Source: Melioribacter sp.
Lineage (GTDB): Bacteria; Bacteroidota; Ignavibacteria; Ignavibacteriales; Melioribacteraceae
Direction of reading: 5' to 3'
DNA: 13,301 bases
Assembly: GCA_016841125.1 (NCBI GenBank)
Contig: JAENZU010000045.1
Location: 1-13,301 of the forward strand
Shown: piece by piece, positions 1-5,232 of the stretch
How the letters are laid out: each line of letters opens with the position of its first letter
How positions within the stretch are numbered: the stretch's first letter is position 1
Notes under the pieces: model-generated
Seen by the model: only the letters and a program-made list of their open reading frames with translations
The model's database searches: none
What the model was told of the DNA's origin: nothing
Position numbers and translations under genes: made by a program

Positions 1-345
1 TTTTCACCTTATTTAAATAACGAGATTTTCCTTTTTCCGCTGAACCAATACAGTTTGACTTTACTTAAGAAAAAGAAAAATAATAGTCAGCATTTTGTAT
101 CAGACGCTTTGCCGGCTGAAGAAACTGAAGATAATTATGCATTTTCAGACGAGTCTTTAAATCTTTTATACGATGCGATTAGAGAACTATCAGAAATAGA
201 TAGAGCCGTTATTATGCTTTATTTAGAAGAAAAATCATATCAGGATATCTCTGATATTATAGGAACAAATCCTAATAATATAGGTGTGCGGGTTAACAGA
301 ATTAAACTTAGATTAAAAAAAATATTAGATGAAAAAATCAATTGA
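1..345 (+). CDS. ECF-type RNA polymerase sigma factor, C-terminal part (5' truncated by window edge)
   Basis: The reading frame is open from base 1 to the TGA at 343-345, so the start lies upstream of the window; a TTG at 55 is in frame but is probably not the true start. The visible part has a lysine-rich linker (about residues 22-30 of the fragment) followed by a sigma-70 region 4 helix-turn-helix. The core is a LSEIDRAVIMLYLEEKSYQDIS stretch (written here in two halves: LSEIDRAVIML and YLEEKSYQDIS) followed by GTNPNNIGVRVNRIK. This is the classic ECF pattern for -35 recognition. Region 2, which binds core polymerase and the -10 element, is mostly outside the window. The gene overlaps the next one by 17 bases, so the two are translationally coupled. 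ECF factors are usually held inactive by a partner, and the overlapping membrane protein is a candidate. Family assignment is firm; the regulon is unknown. Confidence 0.85.
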   Translation, partial: FSPYLNNEIFLFPLNQYSLTLLKKKKNNSQHFVSDALPAEETEDNYAFSDESLNLLYDAIRELSEIDRAVIMLYLEEKSYQDISDIIGTNPNNIGVRVNRIKLRLKKILDEKIN

Positions 346-985
346 AAATATATGGAAAGAGGGTTTTCTAAAAAGTGACGCATTGATTGCGCCAAAAATA
401 AATAACATCTACTCTCAAAAATCGATTCATATCATTGATAAATTTAAAAGAATGTTTAGAATAAATTTGATTGCAATTGTTGCTTTCTCATTTATCTTTT
501 TAATTATATCATTTATTATCGGAATACCTATATCCGGCATTATTTTTTTCGTAGTTCTTGCTGTTCATGTCATAATTAACAAGAGGTTATTGAATGGCTT
601 AAAGAGAATAGATAAGGGTGTCGATTGTTATGAATATCTCAAGGCATTTAACGATTGGATAAAAATGCAGGTATCTATCAATAGGAGAATTTCCACATTT
701 TTATACCCAATAATATTTGTATCATTAATTTTGGGATTTTGGTTTAAAGACGCAGAAGGCATCCCTTTGGGCGATAGACTTGTGCATAAAATTCTAATAA
801 GTTTTCCTGATATCTACCTTATATATGGAATCCCACTGATAGGAATCGTAATCGCAATTTTAATTATAGGGGTACTGGCATTTTTTGGCGGCAGGATTTA
901 TCAATGGGATTTAAATATTATTTACGGAAGAGTATTTAAAAAACTGGAAGAGTTGATGACTGATATTGAAAATTTAAATAATTAG
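329..985 (+). CDS. Four-helix membrane protein coupled to the sigma factor; possible anti-sigma or sigma-associated protein
   Basis: This 218-residue protein starts at an ATG inside the end of the sigma gene (17-base overlap). There is no good Shine-Dalgarno, as expected for translational coupling. It has a charged cytoplasmic N-terminus of about 45 residues, two hydrophobic helices at roughly 46-65 and 66-84, a polar basic middle (85-121), two further helices at about 122-138 and 163-187, and a short charged C-terminal tail. I do not recognise a named domain. There is no zinc-binding ZAS motif (HxxxCxxC), so it is not a classical zinc anti-sigma factor. In Bacteroidetes-type genomes small membrane proteins often follow ECF sigma genes, so a role in holding or sensing for the sigma factor is inferred from position only. 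It could equally be an independent membrane protein. Confidence 0.75.
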   Translation: MKKSIENIWKEGFLKSDALIAPKINNIYSQKSIHIIDKFKRMFRINLIAIVAFSFIFLIISFIIGIPISGIIFFVVLAVHVIINKRLLNGLKRIDKGVDCYEYLKAFNDWIKMQVSINRRISTFLYPIIFVSLILGFWFKDAEGIPLGDRLVHKILISFPDIYLIYGIPLIGIVIAILIIGVLAFFGGRIYQWDLNIIYGRVFKKLEELMTDIENLNN

Positions 986-1120
986 AGACATACCTTAAGA
1001 GTTGCTTAATATTGACTTTTAAATTGTATTAAAAAAATAAGTTTTACATGTAATAATTATTGTTTTGAGCCACTAAACAAGAAAGAGTTAATCATAATTT
1101 TACTACAAAGGAACTACAAG

Positions 1121-1573
1121 ATGAGACTAGAAGAAGCTTATAAATTTTTTGAAAGTTTAACAACCGAAACAGACAATAAATCTGAAGTAAAGGTTTATGA
1201 GAAATTTATGTATGTGCTGAGCAAATTGAAAAGTAGAGAATTCTCAAAAGATGAAATTCAATCCATTGAAGCGGAACTTGATAGTCTAAATTTAGAATCG
1301 AATCCTGAAAACGGAAAAAAATACTTTAAAAAAGCACTAAGTAAATTCGAAAAATATTTAAGGGATGAATTTTCCTTAACCTCCAAAGGGTATTACACCG
1401 GTATAGGCATAGGTTTAGGATCTTCATTTGGAATTCTTTTTGGAATTGTGTTTTTGTCTAGTCTTGAGCGTTCTTTGGGAATATCTTTAGGTTTGATTAT
1501 CGGTATGTTGATTGGGTTAGCTATTGGAAGATCTATGGACGCTAAAGCTATAAATCAAGGCAGAGTGTTATAG
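1121..1573 (+). CDS. Small hypothetical protein with C-terminal glycine-rich membrane hairpin
   Basis: This is a 150-residue protein with ATG at 1121 and a good ribosome site (AAAGGAA, 1107-1113). Residues 1-90 are soluble, charged and predicted helical, rich in Lys and Glu. Residues 93-112 and 119-137 are two glycine-rich hydrophobic segments with repeated GxxxG spacing (GIGIGLGSSFGILFGIV, then GISLGLIIGMLIGLAIG), the pattern of a tightly packed helical hairpin or glycine zipper. The tail after 138 is short and polar. No known family is recognised. It stands alone: 135 bases separate it from the membrane protein upstream and 196 bases from the DUF2200 gene downstream, and no clear terminator hairpin was seen on either side. 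A membrane-anchored protein with a cytoplasmic helical head is the most that can be said. Confidence 0.75.
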   Translation: MRLEEAYKFFESLTTETDNKSEVKVYEKFMYVLSKLKSREFSKDEIQSIEAELDSLNLESNPENGKKYFKKALSKFEKYLRDEFSLTSKGYYTGIGIGLGSSFGILFGIVFLSSLERSLGISLGLIIGMLIGLAIGRSMDAKAINQGRVL

Positions 1574-1769
1574 TTAAAACCCGAATTTAAACTTTAAAAG
1601 TTCAACCGAAATAAATGTTCTTATCACAACTATGTATAAAAATAATATCCGCGTTAATAATAAATTAAAAGACTGTAGCCCATAATCGGTACTAGTCTAA
1701 TACTATAAGTTTTATCATTGATGAAAAGGCTTAACAATAAAGAAATTGAGCAATAAGAAGGAGTTATAG

Positions 1770-2135
1770 ATGAAAACAACACCCGAACACGATGAGCGTA
1801 TTGCGAAGATGAAATTTGCTTCTGTGTATCCGCATTATATTACAAAAGTCGAGAAGAAAGGCAGAACGAAGGAAGAATTACATCAAGTAATCGAGTGGCT
1901 GACAGGTTATGATGGGGATAAGTTAAAAAAACTCATTGAAGAAAAAGTGACTTTTGAGCAATTCTTTCAAAATGCAACCTTAAATAAAAATGCTCACTTA
2001 ATTACGGGTGTAATTTGCGGCTATCGAATTGAAGAAATCACAAATCCATTGACGCAGCAAGCCAGGTATTTGGACAAGTTAGTTGATGAATTAGCTAGAG
2101 GGCGGAAGATGGAAAAGATATTGCGAGGATCTTAG
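1770..2135 (+). CDS. DUF2200 family protein
   Basis: This 121-residue protein starts at ATG 1770 behind a strong AAGGAG (1758-1763). It matches my memory of the DUF2200 family along nearly its whole length: an N-terminal KMKFASVYPHYITKVEKKGRT block, a VIEWLTGYD block, a FEQFF/NATLNKNAHLITG block, the GVICGYRIEEI block and a C-terminal RYLDKLVDELARGRKMEKIL block. It is a small soluble protein with no signal peptide or membrane segment; the biochemical function of the family is unknown to me. Length is normal, so the gene looks intact. It is isolated, with 196 bases upstream and a long gene-free region downstream. An attC-like inverted repeat begins 14 bases after the stop, which raises the possibility that it arrived as a gene cassette. 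Confidence 0.88.
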   Translation: MKTTPEHDERIAKMKFASVYPHYITKVEKKGRTKEELHQVIEWLTGYDGDKLKKLIEEKVTFEQFFQNATLNKNAHLITGVICGYRIEEITNPLTQQARYLDKLVDELARGRKMEKILRGS

Positions 2136-2148
2136 ATTGACGGACAAA

Positions 2149-2278
2149 CTCAGTGCTAGCAGCATTGGCTATAAATAATGCGGGCGATAGTTTCTGAGAT
2201 AAATAAACTTAGTGGCAATTGAAATTTAAAGTAATTTGAAATACCGAACTACGTATAGCCGAGACCGTTAGATCTGAG
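2149..2278 (+). repeat. 130-base imperfect inverted repeat with integron attC-like layout
   Basis: The 35-base arms at 2149-2183 and 2244-2278 pair at 24 of 35 positions by eye. The layout resembles an attC recombination site. GTTAGAT at 2267-2273 fits the right-hand consensus GTTRRRY. Inside it is a six-base unpaired spacer, then a perfect seven-base match GGCTATA/TATAGCC like the L boxes, then a 60-base central loop. It directly follows a small single gene, as in a cassette. Against this, the left-hand box reads TGCTAGC, not RYYYAAC, and no integrase or second site is visible. It could also be an ordinary extragenic palindrome or a weak terminator. Confidence 0.4.
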
Positions 2279-2595
2279 AAAACAATATGAAAACAGAGCA
2301 GAACAAAAATCAGAAGAATTAAAAAATAACCCAGATTGTTTGGTATAACAATTTATCAAAAACGTAGCAGTAACATTACTAGTGAAATGATTATTATTTA
2401 ATCCCAACTTAGATTTTATTGGGCTGTGGAAACCTTCCCCGGTAATATATTTTCTTATAGATAATTTGTAGTCAAGCCATACAGTGGCGTATAAATCTTA
2501 GGAAATATTAATCGATGACAAATTTGGGATTATAAGTAGTGAGTTAAACCAAACATTATTTCAATCTAACTTTTAGATAAAACTAAATATTATTA

Positions 2596-2624
2596 TTGAC
2601 AAAAATAATAAGTTTAATTATATT
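2596..2624 (+). promoter_or_regulatory. Strong sigma-70-type promoter of the carbohydrate locus
   Basis: TTGACA at 2596-2601 and TATATT at 2619-2624 are separated by exactly 17 bases. The predicted start is about 2631. The first gene downstream begins at 2816. The immediately following palindrome makes this a regulated promoter. It does not look like the TAnnTTTG promoter of Bacteroidetes proper, which matters if the organism uses that type. Confidence 0.75.
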
Positions 2625-2631
2625 TTATCTA

Positions 2632-2649
2632 AATGTAAACGTTTACATT
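2632..2649. promoter_or_regulatory. LacI-family operator palindrome
   Basis: AATGTAAACGTTTACATT is a perfect 18-base palindrome with the central CG step typical of LacI/PurR/CcpA-family operators. With a one-base offset the symmetry extends outward to 2626-2654 (TATCTA on the left, TAGATA on the right). It starts at the predicted transcription start, so a bound repressor would block initiation or escape. The obvious ligand is the LacI-family protein encoded at 4212-5204; I found no comparable palindrome ahead of the other genes in the window. Confidence 0.85.
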
Positions 2650-2815
2650 AGATACATTCCTTAATAGATACTCTCGGTATTGAATCTCAAAAATAATTAT
2701 CAACTCTGTTATCAATCTTGTCTTGTTCTTTGATTGATTGAAATTTTTTTCATTTAGAAAAAATTATTCCCTCTACACAATAAATAAACATTACAATAAA
2801 ATAATTGGAGGTTCT

Positions 2816-4141
2816 ATGCGTTACAAGTTATACCTTCCTTTACTCGTTATTTCGTTGCTTCTATTATCAAACATTTCTGTTAATGCACAGGCTACTGCAG
2901 ATCCCGCTACACTGCCGGTTTACGCAGCAGCAGGAGCTATAACGGTTGACGGTGTTTTAGATGAACCAGAATGGGGAATGTCGGCTCCACATTTAATGTT
3001 CAATAAAGACGGAGTTCCTTCCGGTAACTCTTATACACCAACCGGGGGTGAAGTCGTAAAACCCGCCTATTTGGATGTATCAACAACATACGTAAAATTT
3101 CTGCATCAGGGTACAAATCTTTACATTTCATTAAATTCAAACGATCAGCAGGTATGTCGTTTTGGTGATAGCTGGGAAGGCGATGGTTTGTTTATGAAAA
3201 TAAAAGGTTTTGATGGATCGGATGTTGAGTGGAAATTATATTACAACCTTGGCGGAATTGATCCCGATATTCATTATGAAGGTCCGGCATATGGATCAGG
3301 TGCCGGTCATAAAAATCCGGGAACAGTGGTTAACGATTCATCAAATGTTGATGCCGGTTATACTGCAGAATTGATGATAGATTTGACCGGACTTGGATTT
3401 GATGCTTCAACCAGCAGTATTCAAGTACTTATTAATATTTTTGACCCGGATAATTACAGCGATTTAGTTCCACCTTGGGGTCCAAATGGAAATTTTTACA
3501 AACAATGGTGGGGAAGTCAGTGGGGTCCCGATATGCGCACACTAAATCTTATGTCGGGAGTTGTACCCGTTGAACTTACATCATTTACAGCTAATGTTTC
3601 CAATACACAAATAGTATTAAATTGGGAAACTGCAACTGAAACAAACAACCACGGTTTCGAAGTTGAACGCGCACCTGATGGTAATAGTTTTTCAGTTATC
3701 GGATTTATCGAAGGCAAAGGTACTACCACAGAAGCACAGAAATATTCATTTGTGGATAATAATATTAGTGCCGGTCTTGAATACTCATATAGGCTAAGAC
3801 AAATTGATCTTGACGGCGCCTTCAGTTACTCAAATGTAATTAACACTGCTTCTATTGCTCCGGTAAATTTCAGTCTTGAACAGAATTTTCCAAATCCGTT
3901 CAACCCGACCACACAAATTAGTTTTGGATTGCCTAGTAAATCGATGGTTAACCTTGAAGTATTTAATCTGCTAGGTGAAAAAGTAGCTACATTAATCAAT
4001 AATGAACTTGATGCGGGTGTTCATAAAATTTCTTTTGACGCTTCACAGCTTTCAACTGGAATTTACATTTATGCACTTACAGCCAACGGACAGAATGGTG
4101 AAAAATTTGTTAACGCTAGGAAAATGACACTAATTAAATAG
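2816..4141 (+). CDS. Secreted CBM9-like domain protein with Fn3-like region and T9SS sorting domain
   Basis: The start is set at ATG 2816 because GGAGG (2807-2811) sits just before it and a clean signal peptide follows (basic start, hydrophobic 7-20, cleavage after SVNAQ near residue 25). An in-frame ATG at 2738 has neither. The product is 441 residues. Residues about 40-245 form a CBM9/DOMON-like beta-sandwich, marked by the ITVDGVLDEPEW entry motif, the TYVKFLHQGTNLYISL strand pair and GYTAELMIDLTGLGF. Residues about 251-345 are an Fn3-like module common in front of T9SS tails (VELTSFTAN, LNWETATETNNHGFEVER). Residues 356-441 are a type A sorting domain (NFPNPFNPTTQISF, then STGIYIYAL and a KMTLIK end). 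No catalytic domain is present. It is the first gene after the regulated promoter and is followed by a terminator, so it may be the most abundant product. Role inferred: cell-surface glycan binding. Confidence 0.88.
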   Translation: MRYKLYLPLLVISLLLLSNISVNAQATADPATLPVYAAAGAITVDGVLDEPEWGMSAPHLMFNKDGVPSGNSYTPTGGEVVKPAYLDVSTTYVKFLHQGTNLYISLNSNDQQVCRFGDSWEGDGLFMKIKGFDGSDVEWKLYYNLGGIDPDIHYEGPAYGSGAGHKNPGTVVNDSSNVDAGYTAELMIDLTGLGFDASTSSIQVLINIFDPDNYSDLVPPWGPNGNFYKQWWGSQWGPDMRTLNLMSGVVPVELTSFTANVSNTQIVLNWETATETNNHGFEVERAPDGNSFSVIGFIEGKGTTTEAQKYSFVDNNISAGLEYSYRLRQIDLDGAFSYSNVINTASIAPVNFSLEQNFPNPFNPTTQISFGLPSKSMVNLEVFNLLGEKVATLINNELDAGVHKISFDASQLSTGIYIYALTANGQNGEKFVNARKMTLIK

Positions 4142-4156
4142 CCCGTTTTTTACAAT

Positions 4157-4188
4157 GGGACTGGTTAAACTCCAGTCCCGTTTATTTT
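4157..4188 (+). terminator. Intrinsic terminator after the first CBM9-like gene
   Basis: The stem GGGACTGG (4157-4164) pairs perfectly with CCAGTCCC (4172-4179) around a seven-base loop and is followed by a T-rich tract. It lies between the first secreted protein and the LacI gene, 16 bases past the stop. Because no clear promoter was seen before LacI, partial read-through is likely. Confidence 0.8.
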
Positions 4189-4211
4189 AATTTTATTCTA
4201 CGGAGAAATGG

Positions 4212-5204
4212 TTGGCAGCAACAATCAAAGAAATTGCTATAAGAGCGAAAGTCTCAATTGCAACTGTTTCACGCGCATTTAACGATGGGAAGATTAAACC
4301 GGAAACAAAAAAAAAGATTCTGGAAATAGCCGGCGAACTTAATTACAACCCCAATCTGCTTGCACGCAATTTTGTAAAAAAACAATCTAATGTAATTGGA
4401 TTAATCCTGCCGGATATCACCGATGAGTTCTTCTCTGAATTAATCCGTGGAGTTGATGAAACAACTTTCAAGTACGGTTATTATACAATGGTAATAAGTT
4501 CGCACAAGAATAGATCGCTTGTTGAGTCAGTCTCACAATTAAACAGCAGCGGACTTGTAGGCGGGATAATACTTTTGGTTCCGCATTTTAGCGATGAATT
4601 AAAGAATATGCTGGACAGTAATAAAATCCCGTTTGTAATCATAAGCGGGGAAAGTAATATTGGTAATTATAACGTTGTTAGTATTGATAATTATCATGCT
4701 GCGTATACGTTGACAAAGTATTTAATAAAGAAAAAAGGGTACACTCGTATTGCTCATATTTCTGGTCCGCTTGATAATTTTGATGCAGTGATTAGGAAAA
4801 AAGGATTTTTGGATGCATGCCGCGATTTGAAGATCAAAATAAAAAATGAATGGCTTTTGGAAGGAGATTTTTCTCGCAAAAGCGGTGAGCAGAATTTTAA
4901 AAATATTTGGAAACTTACTGATAAACCTGAGGTTATTTTTGCCTCGAATGATATGATGGCAATAGGATGTATAACAATAGCAGATGAGAGAGGGATCCGG
5001 ATACCGGCAGAGATTGCTGTAGTTGGCGTTGATGATGTTTTTGTCTCGGGAATTATCAAACCTGGACTTACTACTATGAAAGTATTTATAGATAAAGTTG
5101 GCAGAACTGCTTCAAAAATTTTAATTGAAAGTATGCAGGGCAAAAAAAAGAAAAAACAAAAAATTAAAATTCGGACTGAACTGATTGAAAGGCTTTCATG
5201 CTGA
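4212..5204 (+). CDS. LacI-family transcriptional regulator
   Basis: This 330-residue protein is full length for the family. The start is TTG 4212, six bases after GGAG (4202-4205); the ATG at 4208 is out of frame. Residues 4-24 are the LacI helix-turn-helix (TIKEIAIRAKVSIATVSRAF). Residues 44-57 are the hinge region (NYNPNLLARNFVKK, with the conserved Asn-Pro-Asn-x-x-Ala-Arg), which inserts into the operator's central CG. From residue 61 follows a periplasmic-binding-protein-like sugar domain with VIGLILPDI, the ASNDMMAIG block (244-252) and VVGVDDV. The C-terminus has an unusual lysine run (GKKKKKQK) before the usual TELIER ending. It is 28 bases from the GH94 gene, so the two are co-transcribed. 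It probably represses the promoter at 2596-2624 through the palindrome at 2632-2649 and is released by a sugar or sugar phosphate; the ligand is unknown. Confidence 0.93.
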   Translation: MAATIKEIAIRAKVSIATVSRAFNDGKIKPETKKKILEIAGELNYNPNLLARNFVKKQSNVIGLILPDITDEFFSELIRGVDETTFKYGYYTMVISSHKNRSLVESVSQLNSSGLVGGIILLVPHFSDELKNMLDSNKIPFVIISGESNIGNYNVVSIDNYHAAYTLTKYLIKKKGYTRIAHISGPLDNFDAVIRKKGFLDACRDLKIKIKNEWLLEGDFSRKSGEQNFKNIWKLTDKPEVIFASNDMMAIGCITIADERGIRIPAEIAVVGVDDVFVSGIIKPGLTTMKVFIDKVGRTASKILIESMQGKKKKKQKIKIRTELIERLSC

Positions 5205-5232
5205 TCAATAAAAATATAAAAGGAATTATCTT

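Larger units (their letters stand above)
2136..2815. other. 680-base gene-free region with attC-like repeat, promoter and operator
   Basis: No convincing gene is present. An 11-codon frame starts at ATG 2287, nine bases past the attC-like repeat, and stops at once; it may be chance or the remnant of a lost gene. A small AT-rich hairpin lies at 2335-2352 (ATTGTT/AACAAT). Bases 2572-2654 hold the promoter and operator of the sugar locus. If transcription begins near 2631, the first gene has an untranslated leader of about 185 bases in which I see no clear riboswitch or stable fold. The region is more AT-rich than its coding neighbours. Confidence 0.7.

Noticed and set aside
1670..1698. AGACT/AGTCT inverted repeat between the small membrane protein and DUF2200 genes, considered as an upstream attC or terminator
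   Set aside because: The pairing is only five bases with no T-tract and no R-box consensus.
2399..2532. Nine-base inverted repeat TAATCCCAA (2399-2407) and TTGGGATTA (2524-2532) as a second attC-like site
   Set aside because: Only nine bases pair, with no second box or GTTRRRY end; best explained as chance in AT-rich sequence.
2738..2815. Upstream ATG giving a 26-residue N-terminal extension of the first CBM9-like protein
   Set aside because: No ribosome site before it, and the extension would bury the clear signal peptide that begins at ATG 2816, which has GGAGG before it.
4208..4210. ATG just upstream of the LacI gene
   Set aside because: It is out of frame with the helix-turn-helix; TTG 4212 gives the correct LacI N-terminus.
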